DNA of 64,000 nucleotides from an uncultured Eubacteriales bacterium (lineage in GTDB: Bacteria > Bacillota > Clostridia > Oscillospirales > Acutalibacteraceae). The notes below the pieces were generated by a model, which saw only the letters and a list, made by a program, of their open reading frames with translations, had not been told where the DNA came from and searched no databases. Each line of letters starts with the position of its first letter. The stretch's first letter is position 1. Position numbers and translations under genes: made by a program. This document shows positions 1-7,484 of the stretch, piece by piece. Where the stretch lies: NCBI GenBank assembly GCA_934552855.1, contig CAKTEU010000006.1, positions 1-64,000 on the forward strand, read 5' to 3'.

Positions 1-76
1 TTTTTGACGGCATCCGTAAATTATATTTTTAATTTTGACTTTTTACTCTTTGTTCTGCGCTAAATGCGACAGTCCC
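1..76 (-). repeat. MITE-like 221-bp repeat, copy 1 (cut by window edge)
   Basis: These 76 bases match one end of the 221-bp element found complete at 36959-37179 and 53449-53669. They include the terminal GCTAAATGCGACAGTCCC. The rest of the element lies outside the window. The end falls 4 bases from the stop codon of the neighbouring minus-strand gene. No transposase is visible. Confidence 0.85.
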
Positions 77-80
77 AACA

Positions 81-611
81 TCAATATCCCTGGTCAAACA
101 CCATCCAGGGTTTATCCGCTTTGTTTCGTGTGAGTATCATTGCCCAGTTTTCGTATGTACCTTTTGTGTGTGCGCCCAATGAGTCATAAACCGTGTAATC
201 ACAGAACAAAACGATAACGTTCTTTTTTCCGAACTTTTTTGTTGCGTGATAGCTGTTGCGGAAAGCATTGCTTTTTTCTTCGTCAAACGAAACGGAAAGC
301 AGGTTCACATTGTTTTCGTTTTCTTTGAATTTCGCCTTAACGCAGTTTACCGCCGAGTCGATTTCGCTTTCGGTATAGTCGCTTTTTTCGCTTTGTTTTA
401 TGTCTGCTTTGATTTTGTCTATGCGCTTGTTGCGAAAATATATCAATCCGCACCGACCGCCGTTTTCCGCCGGAAGGTCGTTTCCGAAAATGCGGGGAGA
501 AAAGGCTTCCCATGCGTTCATCAAAAGCAAAACCGCAACAACAATAAAAAACAGGCGGACGATGATTTTGCTTTCACGCTTTCCCCATGTCTTTTTTTCT
601 TCCTGCTCCAT
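81..611 (-). CDS. hypothetical membrane-anchored protein
   Basis: I do not recognise this 176-residue protein. The N-terminus is charged (MEQEEKKTWGKRESK), followed by one hydrophobic segment at about residues 17-33, which suggests a single membrane anchor. The remaining roughly 140 residues are mixed alpha/beta in character and probably lie outside the membrane. They include the hydrophobic strand KKNVIVLFCDY and the C-terminus WMVFDQGY. A GGGACG ribosome binding site lies about 6 bases before the ATG. The stop codon sits 4 bases from the end of a MITE-like repeat, which probably inserted just behind the gene without harming it. The gene is transcribed away from the flavoprotein gene at 821. 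Function unknown. Confidence 0.6.
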   Translation of the reverse strand: MEQEEKKTWGKRESKIIVRLFFIVVAVLLLMNAWEAFSPRIFGNDLPAENGGRCGLIYFRNKRIDKIKADIKQSEKSDYTESEIDSAVNCVKAKFKENENNVNLLSVSFDEEKSNAFRNSYHATKKFGKKNVIVLFCDYTVYDSLGAHTKGTYENWAMILTRNKADKPWMVFDQGY

Positions 612-726
612 TGTTTCACGTCCCTTTTTTGAAAGTGTAATTTAATTATAAATCGGCGAAACGCAAAAAGCTTTAAGATTTTCTTACGATTCGGTTACAA
701 TCGAAGAATTTTATTTTCGTAGACAT

Positions 727-755
727 TTGCAATTTTTTGAAGGCAGTGGTATAAT
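727..755 (+). promoter_or_regulatory. sigma-A promoter for the flavoprotein gene
   Basis: A -35 box TTGCAA (727-732), a 17-base spacer and -10 TATAAT (750-755) are visible. Transcription would start near 762. This excludes the upstream ATG at 761 as the translation start and supports the ATG at 821. Confidence 0.75.
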
Positions 756-820
756 ATCCAATGAGATTTTGGGAGAAGATTATTTTTAAAAAAAAAGATG
801 AAAGGGAGTACAAAGAAAAC

Positions 821-2248
821 ATGAGCAAGTATGATGTTATCATTGTCGGCGCATCAACAACCGGAAGCTGGTTCGGCTGCGAAATGGCAAAAAGAGGCTT
901 TAAAGTTCTTATGCTTGAAAAGCAGGAAAGAGAAAACGTTTCAAGAAGCTATGACATTTTCCACATGGCAAAAAAAGAGATGGAAAAGTTCGGTTATCCG
1001 ATTCCCGAAAAAGGTGATGACGATTATTCGTTTGAATTTGACGGAGGCTGTTATTTTTCCGCTTACGGAAACTATCCAAAGCCGAGCCACAACATTGTTA
1101 TCGGCATGAGAAAGCACCGCTATATTCTTCGTCTTAACGACAATGCGGTTAAAGAGGGCGCAGAGCTTATTTACGGCGCATCGTTTTCTGGCTTTGTTTT
1201 TGACGAAGAAGGAAGAATTATCGGCGCAAAGTATAAAACAAAGGACGGCGAACACGAAGCACTCGCTTCAATCGTTGCCGACTGTTCCGGAATACCTTCC
1301 GTTGCAAGAAGAGCCCTTCCGGACGGCATTAACTGTGAAAATTTTGAAATTTCGCCGAGAGATATGTTCTATGTTGTTCTTCGTTATGTCCGTTATCCGG
1401 AAGGACACGAAAAGGTTATTCACACCGACTCCTATCTTCAGTACAAAGTCTGGTCAGCTCCTCAGGACGATGAAAAAGGCGGAATACTCGGCGTTGGCGC
1501 AAATTTCAGCTTTGACTATGCCGAGGAGATGTTCCGTGAATTCAGAAAAAATGTTCCGTGGTGCAATTACACCGTTCAAAAAATCGAACGGGGAAAAACT
1601 CCTTACAGAAGGCCGCCTTATTCGTTTGTTGCCAACGGCTTTATTGCAATGGGCGATGCCGCCTGCCTCACAAAGCCCAACAACGGCGAAGGCTGCACGT
1701 CCTCACTCTATCAGGCAGAGATTGCCGTTGACGTAATTTCGAATGCACTCAAAGAGGGTGGATATCTCACCGAAGAAAGACTTTGGAGCATCAACAAGCG
1801 TTATATTGAAGTTCAGGGAAAAAGCTTTGCCGGAACAATGGCACTTCTCACCGTCGCAGCATATCTCAATTGTGAGGAAAACGAATACTTTTTCAAAAAC
1901 GATATAATTTTCAGCAAGAATATCATGGCCGGTTTTGCAAAAGGTATTTCGGTAACTCCGGCCGAAGCCGAAAGAACAATTCGCCTTCTTTCAAAGGGTA
2001 TTGCAACCGGAAAAGTGCGTATGGAACTTATCAGGCGTGTTCTTGCGGCGTTCAAAAACAGTGTGGAAATCAAGGCTCTTTATTCCGAATTTCCCGAAAC
2101 TCCGGAAGGATTTGATGTTTGGAGAGGAAAGGCAAACGAACTTTGGGAAAAAGTCGGCTCAATGGCGGATAACTGCGATGAAAAAATTCTTGACCGAACG
2201 GAAAGAAGAAAGAACGGAAAAATCGGTCTTTGCGCAGTGAGCGAATGA
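821..2248 (+). CDS. FAD-dependent oxidoreductase, geranylgeranyl reductase-like
   Basis: This is a 475-residue flavoprotein. The N-terminal dinucleotide fold DVIIVGASTTGSWFG is followed by an acidic residue at the end of the second strand (LMLEKQ). A second FAD-contact block reads FIAMGDAACLTKPNNGEG. Together these are typical of the geranylgeranyl reductase/FixC branch of group A flavoprotein monooxygenase-like enzymes. Such enzymes reduce isoprenoid chains or act as electron-transfer dehydrogenases; the substrate here cannot be read from sequence. No signal peptide is present, so it is cytosolic or membrane-associated. I start it at 821 because the promoter at 727-755 places the transcript start at about 762, and AAAGGGAG lies upstream. 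The gene stands alone, with no terpenoid genes next to it. Confidence 0.75.
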   Translation: MSKYDVIIVGASTTGSWFGCEMAKRGFKVLMLEKQERENVSRSYDIFHMAKKEMEKFGYPIPEKGDDDYSFEFDGGCYFSAYGNYPKPSHNIVIGMRKHRYILRLNDNAVKEGAELIYGASFSGFVFDEEGRIIGAKYKTKDGEHEALASIVADCSGIPSVARRALPDGINCENFEISPRDMFYVVLRYVRYPEGHEKVIHTDSYLQYKVWSAPQDDEKGGILGVGANFSFDYAEEMFREFRKNVPWCNYTVQKIERGKTPYRRPPYSFVANGFIAMGDAACLTKPNNGEGCTSSLYQAEIAVDVISNALKEGGYLTEERLWSINKRYIEVQGKSFAGTMALLTVAAYLNCEENEYFFKNDIIFSKNIMAGFAKGISVTPAEAERTIRLLSKGIATGKVRMELIRRVLAAFKNSVEIKALYSEFPETPEGFDVWRGKANELWEKVGSMADNCDEKILDRTERRKNGKIGLCAVSE

Positions 2249-2552
2249 TTGCTTTTTTTTGAATTTTTTTGCTTTGAAAAGCACGAAAAAACGTCCCGAA
2301 ACGGCAGAAAGCCGAAACGCTCAAAAACGCCATTTAAAAACGTTTTTGATTTTAACCTTAGAAAGTACATGATTTTTGATATAAAAACGATTTAAGGGTG
2401 TGTTTTGGCTTGAATTTAATTATGACTACGGTTTTCTGATGGAACAAGGATTACAAAAATGTTATATTTGACCCGAAAACTGACGCTTTTACCCGTTTTC
2501 AAAAAAGGGCAAAGAAACAACATTCAAAAAACAAAAAGCTTTTGAATGATAA

Positions 2553-2598
2553 AAAACGGCGGAGTTTTGCATATTTCGGCAAAGCTCCGTTTTTGTTA
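2553..2598 (+). terminator. possible Rho-independent terminator
   Basis: An imperfect stem ACGG(C)GGAG...CTCCGTTTTT with inner TGC/GCA pairs ends in a short T-run. It lies 300 bases behind the flavoprotein stop, so assignment to that gene is uncertain. Confidence 0.4.
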
Positions 2599-2748
2599 TA
2601 CGGATTTGAAAAAAGGGCGGGCGTGTGCGAGTTTTATTTTCGGCGTGCTTTTTCTTTTTCCCCCATACCCCCTTTTTATACACACTCTCTTATTTATTCT
2701 TACTCTATATCTACATCTTCTTCTGTTGCGTTACATTGCGTTACACAA

Positions 2749-2784
2749 GTGTTACATAAAGCGTTACATAAAGCGTTACATAAA
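2749..2784. repeat. 12-bp tandem repeat, three units
   Basis: GTGTTACATAAA is followed by two exact copies of GCGTTACATAAA. Two degenerate GCGTTACA units precede it. It abuts the first REP-like palindrome. It is probably non-coding. Confidence 0.8.
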
Positions 2785-3200
2785 ATTTATGCGGTGAAAA
2801 AGGCGAAATTGACGGGCGGAACAAAATCCGCCCCTACGGCTTAATATCACATTTTCGCATTAATTTTATGCAGTGAGAAAGGAAAAGTTCATGGGTCGGC
2901 ACAGGTTCAACCCGTACAAAATTTGTCTCATTGACATTAAACGGCCTTGTTTTTATGAAGCTATATCAGAATAATTTCGTAGGGGAGTCGCTTGAGGTTT
3001 CCATGAAATTTGACCGTTTTAATGCTATGAATTTATCATGAAAACGAGCGGTTTAACGCAATCCGACATTTCGAATATGGCGTTCGTGACGTATGGGCTG
3101 ATTTCGTTCCGTCCATAAAAATTCGTACATTTTTGAAATAATTTTCATGCGGCAAAAGAGGAAAGATTCATGGGTCGGCACGGGTCCGACCCCTACGGAT
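2785..3200. repeat. REP-like palindrome cluster 1
   Basis: The gap of about 1.1 kb between the flavoprotein and hydrolase genes holds no convincing gene. It carries five GC-rich palindromes in AT-rich DNA: type A GGGCGGA-N6-TCCGCCC at 2814-2839; type B GGGTCGG-N7-CCGACCC at 2893-2916 (degenerate) and 3172-3198; type C GGGAG-N10-CTCCC, degenerate, at 2978-3004; and a decayed type A at 3091-3115. Most are flanked by CGTAGGGG or its complement. Spacers share an ATTTATGCGGTGAAAA-like stretch. Cluster 2 at 24161-24690 uses the same three palindrome types. Confidence 0.8.
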
Positions 3201-3339
3201 TTGATTTTAATTCGTCATTAAATTTATCATGAAAACGTGCGATTAAATCCCGCTTCCCTCCTATGAGAAAGGCGGCAAAAATCGTAGATTTTTGACAAAG
3301 GGAGCGTAGGTTTAAGATAACGTTAGTGTAGAAAATTTT

Positions 3340-3371
3340 CTCCCTCAGTCGGCAGAGCCGGGCTGAGGGAG
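3340..3371 (-). terminator. palindromic repeat, candidate terminator for the hydrolase gene
   Basis: The stem CTCCCTCAG...CTGAGGGAG lies 23 bases beyond the stop of the minus-strand hydrolase gene. The T-run after it in the minus direction is weak (AAAATTTTC). It could therefore be another dispersed palindrome used as a terminator. Confidence 0.45.
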
Positions 3372-3394
3372 AGATGCTTTGTAATAATATTCTT

Positions 3395-5218
3395 TTATCT
3401 TCCGATAAAGCCGTTTCCGCCGAGACGGTCAAAAAGAAAATCGTCGACTTTTTCAATAAGCGAAACGCTTGAAAGCTTGAATTTGTCTTTTCCTTTTTGC
3501 TCAATTCCAACCTGCTGAAAAGCCTTAACAAGTTCGTCGTTTGCTTCTTTTGTTTTTTCAAAGTCGCATTTTGTGCTTTGAATAACGGCAAGAGCGTTTT
3601 CATATGCCGGACGAAGAATTTCCTTTTGCTTGGCCGAAAGTTCGGAGCCGTTCATTGCGTCGATTGCGGTGAAAATTCTTCCGCTCGGAACCCTTGTCAT
3701 CGAACGGCTGTTTCTTGCGCCGTTGAACTGCGGAAAAAGCTCGGTTGAATCAACGTTTTTGACTGCGCCTTTGATTATTGAAGCGGCAAGGCGAATGACA
3801 ACGTCATTCCTTCCGACTTCATGGTGCTGACCGGAAAAGAACCATGTTCTTTCCGGAAAAAGGCAGGTTGAAGCGTCAACGCATTTATCCGGAGAGATAT
3901 ACTTTGAAGCGTGCGAAGCAAGGTACTTTTCGTCAAATTCGGTTTTTGCCTTAACGCTTGTTGCGCCGAGCGAGGTTGAAGAAACGGGAATGATTCCGTC
4001 GCCGTTTGTGTTTTCGCTTGATTTAACAACGCCGAAGAACGCATAGTCACCGTCGGTATAGGAAAGGTTATAGCCGCAGATGGAGTAAATTTCGGTTCCG
4101 TTTTTATTCATATCCGAAAGGTTTTTGAAAAGGTTCACCCTTGCGGTTTGAAAAGCATCGGTTTTTGCTCTGAGAACATCGCTTTTTATCCATTTGTTGG
4201 CAAGAGTTTCATATCTGTCTGCCGGAACCATTGCCCAGAATTCGGGGTTGTTGACAATTATCGTGTCATGAAGCGCACCGTATGCGGCCGAAATAATGCC
4301 CTCAAAAAGCGAACGGGGCATAATGTGAAGAACAATGTTTGCAAGGTTTCCGAGTCCCCTGTCGCCGGTAAGGCTTTCAAGAACAAGCGGGAAATACTCT
4401 TTTCTGAAAAATTCATCCGAAACATTGAAGCTGCGGGCAATAAAATCAGCCATGATATCCGTTCCGCCGAGGAGCGAAACCATGTTGACGATTTTTGCAA
4501 CTTTTGAAAGGTTTTTGCCCGTTTCGGCGTATGCCGTAAGCATTGTTCCACCAAGGCTGACCGAAGCGAGGTTGACCTTTTTTGCGCCCGTTTTTTCAAG
4601 AACCGTGTCTATGTAAGAATCAAGTCCTTTAACGCTTTCCATCGGGTCGCCGAAAAGGTCGAACGTATAAAGAAAAAGATTTTCCTCACCGCATACTTCC
4701 GTAATCGGTTCAACGGGAAGCATGGTATAGAAAAAGTGCTTGTCCTCTTCACTCATTTCCGAAACGGGAACGTCAAATTTTCTTGTGATGAGATTGTAAA
4801 CATCGTTTCCGTCTGGGGTTGTTTCCATATATTTCATAAGGTCTTTGACAAGAGCGGAAACGGCGTTCGTTACGCCTGCGTCCTTTTGAAAAACAAGGCT
4901 CAAAAGAAGGCGGGGAACAAGCTTTATGATACTTTTTGTCAGTGAGCTTTGATTAAGCAGAAGAAGCGTTGAGGAAAGCGTATTCCCGTCTTTATCCAAA
5001 ACGGCGTTTCCGTCTTCATCCGCAAGATAATAAGGCGAATGGTTGATTCCGGGAAGGATTATCGTCGGATAAATTTCACCGTCTCCGGAAAGCGAGGAAA
5101 GCTCCGGATAAACGGTTTTAAGGTGGTTTTCCTTCACATAGTCCGCACTTGCCGGCACGCAGAAAAAGCAGCAAACAAGCATTGTTACGGCAAGAAAAAC
5201 AGATAAAAACTTTTTCAT
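3395..5218 (-). CDS. secreted alpha/beta-hydrolase-fold protein (lipase/esterase-like)
   Basis: This is a secreted protein of about 607 residues. A signal peptide (MKKFLSVFLAVTMLVCCFFC... ending PASA) precedes the mature chain. The strand IYPTIILPGINHS is typical of lipase N-termini. The nucleophile elbow is VNLASVSLGGT, with the candidate nucleophile near residue 221. A likely catalytic His is in GQHHEVG and a conserved acidic residue is in CVDASTC. It is a full-length paralogue of the 506-residue protein at 49168-50688: TVLEKTGAKKVNLASVSLGG aligns with AVLAATGKKKVQLIGRCLGS, and both end in ELFPQF/ERFPQF blocks. The substrate is unknown; a lipid or acyl ester is plausible. GGAG lies only 2 bases before an ATG at 5227 but 11 bases before the ATG at 5218, so I chose 5218. 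Own promoter at 5255-5283. Confidence 0.6.
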   Translation of the reverse strand: MKKFLSVFLAVTMLVCCFFCVPASADYVKENHLKTVYPELSSLSGDGEIYPTIILPGINHSPYYLADEDGNAVLDKDGNTLSSTLLLLNQSSLTKSIIKLVPRLLLSLVFQKDAGVTNAVSALVKDLMKYMETTPDGNDVYNLITRKFDVPVSEMSEEDKHFFYTMLPVEPITEVCGEENLFLYTFDLFGDPMESVKGLDSYIDTVLEKTGAKKVNLASVSLGGTMLTAYAETGKNLSKVAKIVNMVSLLGGTDIMADFIARSFNVSDEFFRKEYFPLVLESLTGDRGLGNLANIVLHIMPRSLFEGIISAAYGALHDTIIVNNPEFWAMVPADRYETLANKWIKSDVLRAKTDAFQTARVNLFKNLSDMNKNGTEIYSICGYNLSYTDGDYAFFGVVKSSENTNGDGIIPVSSTSLGATSVKAKTEFDEKYLASHASKYISPDKCVDASTCLFPERTWFFSGQHHEVGRNDVVIRLAASIIKGAVKNVDSTELFPQFNGARNSRSMTRVPSGRIFTAIDAMNGSELSAKQKEILRPAYENALAVIQSTKCDFEKTKEANDELVKAFQQVGIEQKGKDKFKLSSVSLIEKVDDFLFDRLGGNGFIGR

Positions 5219-5254
5219 TTTCTTCATATCTCCTTTGGTCTTTTCTTCTGTTTT

Positions 5255-5283
5255 ATCTTAGCATAAAAAGACATTTGTTGCAA
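5255..5283 (-). promoter_or_regulatory. sigma-A promoter for the hydrolase gene
   Basis: On the minus strand TTGCAA (5283-5278), a 17-base spacer and TAAGAT (5260-5255) lie upstream of the AAAGGAG ribosome binding site. Confidence 0.6.
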
Positions 5284-5375
5284 TAAAAAAATGTTAAATT
5301 TTATGCGTTTGCCGGACAGGCGAAAAGCGCAAACATCGAAGCCGCATTTTTGCTCAAAATCAATCGGCGGTTTAC

Positions 5376-5996
5376 TTATCCGGCGTTTATCCGTTCTTTG
5401 AGCTGTTCAAATTTTTCAACAAGCCAAAAGCGTATTTCATATTTCGGCTTGCTTTTAACAAGCTCAAATTCGCTTTTTGAAAGAACGTCCGAAAGCTTTT
5501 CTTCTCCCTCTGCCGCCGGAAGGCAAAGCGGAGGAAACATTACGCACCACCAGTTTTTTCCCTCTCCTTTTCCGATAACAACACGAAGCGCATCATATTC
5601 TCCCGCCGGAAGAGTAACGGAAGAATAGGTCTTTGTCGGAAATTTGCTTTTTCCGACCGAAACACAGACATTGTAATCATAGCCGTTCTTTTTTATTGCG
5701 TCTTCGGCTGTTTTCAAAAAGAGCGAAAGATTTTTTTGCGCTTTTTTTTCTGCGCTTTCTTTGCCGTTGGCTTTTGAAAAAATCTCTTCGCTTTCTTTCA
5801 AAATTGCGTCACGAACAAAAAGCTTCAGCTCCTGGTCTTCTTTTGAATCGGAATTTGCAATCACATGAAGGCGAAAAACTTCGTTTTTGATTCCATCGCA
5901 ATCCTTTTTGAGCGAAGAAAACGAGCCGCCGGTAATTATTGCAAGAAAAAGAGCAAGAAAGCAGGAAATTTCAAGAACGGTTTTGTTGATTTTCAT
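5376..5996 (-). CDS. spoIIR: stage II sporulation protein R
   Basis: SpoIIR is the forespore-made secreted signal that triggers SpoIIGA to process pro-sigma-E in the mother cell during endospore formation. The 206-residue product has one N-terminal hydrophobic segment (EISCFLALFLAIITGG). It then carries the family hallmark FRLHVIANSDSKEDQELKL, followed by VRDAIL. The C-terminal half contains SVTLPAGEYDALRVVIG and NWWCVMFPPLC, both characteristic. The start at 5996 is preceded by GTGAGGT at good spacing; longer upstream readings lack a ribosome binding site and would put residues before the signal peptide. A small membrane protein gene lies 55 bases upstream on the same strand. I did not identify a sigma-F promoter. 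Confidence 0.92.
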   Translation of the reverse strand: MKINKTVLEISCFLALFLAIITGGSFSSLKKDCDGIKNEVFRLHVIANSDSKEDQELKLFVRDAILKESEEIFSKANGKESAEKKAQKNLSLFLKTAEDAIKKNGYDYNVCVSVGKSKFPTKTYSSVTLPAGEYDALRVVIGKGEGKNWWCVMFPPLCLPAAEGEEKLSDVLSKSEFELVKSKPKYEIRFWLVEKFEQLKERINAG

Positions 5997-6051
5997 GGTT
6001 ATGTACCTCACTTTTTTAACAAGTCGGCAAAAAAGCCGACCGATGTTTTTG

Positions 6052-6480
6052 TTACTCAAATTCTTGGTTAAGAGAAAATTTTTTATTCAGCTGCCAATAA
6101 AAAAAGACGGAAAGATATACCGCTGCAATTGAAAGAAGGAACCAGCAAAAACTGAATCGAGGACAGATTTGACCGAGAATGTTTCCCGGTCTTGATGAAT
6201 AATCCCAAACGTCCAAATGAAAAATAAGATTGGCGGCAACGCCGACAAAAAATTCTGCCGCCGTGATTATTGCCGCACCGATAAGTCCTCGAAGAACAAG
6301 CGAGCGGGTTTTGAGCGAAAGATTGATAAAATAAAGCGTACAAAAAACCGCTCCTCCGGTGAGGAACATTGTCCAATGGGTATAAGAACGGAAAATGACT
6401 TCAATGAGGCAATACATGATGCTTCCGATGCAAAAAATGATTGTGTATTCGATTATCCTTCGCTTGTAAGAACTTTTCAT
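6052..6480 (-). CDS. small polytopic membrane protein, putative ABC-transporter-permease-like family
   Basis: The 142-residue product has about four hydrophobic segments. It carries the block WDYSSRPGNILGQICPRFSF, which I associate with the family annotated as putative ABC transporter permease (COG4905-like) in Firmicutes. It has no ATPase partner nearby, so the transporter label is weak. The start at 6480 follows a GCGAGG ribosome binding site; an upstream extension of the reading frame has no such site. It lies just upstream of spoIIR on the same strand and may be co-transcribed with it. Confidence 0.6.
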   Translation of the reverse strand: MKSSYKRRIIEYTIIFCIGSIMYCLIEVIFRSYTHWTMFLTGGAVFCTLYFINLSLKTRSLVLRGLIGAAIITAAEFFVGVAANLIFHLDVWDYSSRPGNILGQICPRFSFCWFLLSIAAVYLSVFFYWQLNKKFSLNQEFE

Positions 6481-6740
6481 TTTTTGAACCTCGCTTTCGT
6501 TTTTTTCGGCTCTTTTATTGTTGAAAAAAAGCGGCTCTTTATCAGTGGATAATGTAACCACCGACAGAAAGCCGAACAGAGAAAGTAAAAGTTTTGTCGT
6601 AAGTATTGACAAACGAACTCATTTGTGAATAATATTCAGTATAGCCGAAGGGATACGGCTTTCTTAGAGAAGAGAATGCAGCGCAAAAAGTTTTTTCTTT
6701 TTTTCGGCGTGTGCATCGTTACCGAAAGGGGGTAAATACT

Positions 6741-6965
6741 ATGGATACATTCGAAAAAGTCAGCGATATCATCAGCAAAAGGTTTGAGCTGAGCGAAACG
6801 AAAATCACCAAAGACACAACTTGGGAAGAGATCGGTGCCGACAGCATTGACCTTGTTGACCTGATTTCGGAGCTTGAAGACGAGTTTGAAATCAGTATTC
6901 CCGATGATTCGATTGAGGACCTCAAAACGGTCGGCGATGTTGTTGACCTTATTGATGAAATGTGA
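6741..6965 (+). CDS. acyl carrier protein
   Basis: This is a 74-residue acidic protein of the acyl carrier family. The phosphopantetheine attachment site is the Ser of GADSIDLVDL. The helix II/III region DEFEISIPDDSIEDLKTVGD is canonical. It carries acyl groups as thioesters for fatty acid or related synthesis in the cytosol. AAAGGGGGT precedes the ATG at 6741, which is preferred over an in-frame ATG at 6711. It is monocistronic and followed by a terminator at 7018, with no fatty-acid genes beside it. It may therefore serve a specialised pathway; a second carrier protein is at 48783. Confidence 0.88.
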   Translation: MDTFEKVSDIISKRFELSETKITKDTTWEEIGADSIDLVDLISELEDEFEISIPDDSIEDLKTVGDVVDLIDEM

Positions 6966-7017
6966 CTTTAAAGCCGAATTGCAATGCGGCAAAAATTAAC
7001 ATTGTTTTGATTGATGA

Positions 7018-7056
7018 AAAAAACCGACAGACTTTTGAAGAGCCTGCCGGTTTTTG
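7018..7056 (+). terminator. Rho-independent terminator of the ACP gene
   Basis: The stem AAACCGACAGAC...GCCTGCCGGTTTTTG is followed by TTTT. It lies 53 bases behind the carrier protein stop codon. Confidence 0.8.
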
Positions 7057-7063
7057 TTTTTTA

Positions 7064-7092
7064 TTGACAAAAAAACGAATTGTATGGTAGAG
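7064..7092 (+). promoter_or_regulatory. promoter of toxin-like mRNA, cassette 1
   Basis: TTGACA (7064-7069) is followed by a 17-base spacer and a weak GTAGAG in the -10 position. The two sister cassettes have TAAAAT and TAATAT at the same place. The transcript would start near 7099, at the AGGCTCTGC repeat. Confidence 0.55.
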
Positions 7093-7157
7093 TTTTTACA
7101 GGCTCTGCCAAGATAACGGTAGGCGGTTACCCTCACGGTTTTTACTTTTATTTTTTC

Positions 7158-7205
7158 CGGAGGGTTGAAGTTTTTATTTACCCTCCGAGTAAGTAATAAG
7201 GAGGG
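7158..7205 (+). promoter_or_regulatory. ribosome-binding-site switch in toxin leader, cassette 1
   Basis: CCCTCC at 7181-7186 can pair either with GGAGGG upstream at 7159-7164 or with the ribosome binding site GGAGGG at 7200-7205, so the two stems are mutually exclusive. The same arrangement occurs in cassette 3. The pairing is read directly; the switching role is inference. Confidence 0.65.
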
Positions 7206-7213
7206 CGATAAGC

Positions 7214-7318
7214 ATGGAATATTTTGCAATGATGGCGCTTATTCTTGTTTTTGCAACAGGATATATCATCGCCGTTGAACGCTCAACATACCATGATGAC
7301 AGAAATAATAAAAAATAA
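7214..7318 (+). CDS. small hydrophobic peptide, type I toxin-like (cassette 1)
   Basis: This is a 34-residue peptide with one membrane-spanning stretch (MEYFAMMALILVFATGYIIA) and a polar C-terminus ending DDRNNKK. GGAGGG lies 8 bases before the ATG. The cassette layout is a highly structured leader, a shared bidirectional terminator, and a convergent minus-strand promoter. This matches type I toxin-antitoxin loci of Firmicutes such as TxpA/RatA or the par/Fst type. The peptide resembles the 35-residue product at 63026 (both contain ATGYI and end NKK). Toxicity is inferred from layout only. Too short for most gene finders. Confidence 0.7.
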   Translation: MEYFAMMALILVFATGYIIAVERSTYHDDRNNKK

Positions 7319-7397
7319 CCGCCCAGCCTCGCAAACTGACGGTTATTTTTTGACTATATAAGTTTGAGAGCAACCGCTTACTGCAGAGCCTCTTTCT
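7308..7397 (-). ncRNA. predicted antisense antitoxin RNA, cassette 1
   Basis: The minus-strand promoter TTGACA (7432-7427), 17-base spacer, TATAAT (7409-7404) is near consensus. The RNA would start near 7397 and end at the shared terminator (7311-7351). It would therefore overlap the 3' end of the toxin mRNA. Its first bases, AGGCTCTGCAGTAAGCGGTT, repeat the 5' end of the toxin mRNA because inverted repeats flank the cassette. Confidence 0.65.
7311..7351. terminator. bidirectional terminator, cassette 1
   Basis: The stem AATAACCG...CGGTTATT has T-runs on both strands (TTTTTTG to the right, TTTTTTATTATT to the left). It ends both convergent transcripts. Confidence 0.8.
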
Positions 7398-7403
7398 GTT
7401 TAT

Positions 7404-7432
7404 ATTATATATGGTCGCACGATATTTGTCAA
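7404..7432 (-). promoter_or_regulatory. antitoxin RNA promoter, cassette 1
   Basis: TTGACA-17-TATAAT read on the minus strand: -35 at 7432-7427, -10 at 7409-7404. It is stronger than the opposing toxin promoter. Confidence 0.8.
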
Positions 7433-7484
7433 GCGGCCGTTTTTTGTTTTGGATATTATGATGTGGTTATTCCGACTTTTTGTG

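Noticed and set aside
761..820. Upstream start adding 20 residues to the flavoprotein
   Set aside because: The ATG at 761 coincides with the predicted transcription start, and the added residues precede the conserved FAD-binding strand.
2542..2844. Reading frames of 83-100 codons in the 2.3-3.4 kb gap
   Set aside because: They have no ribosome binding site and run through tandem repeats and palindromes; the translation is rich in Phe, Tyr and Ser from AT-rich DNA.
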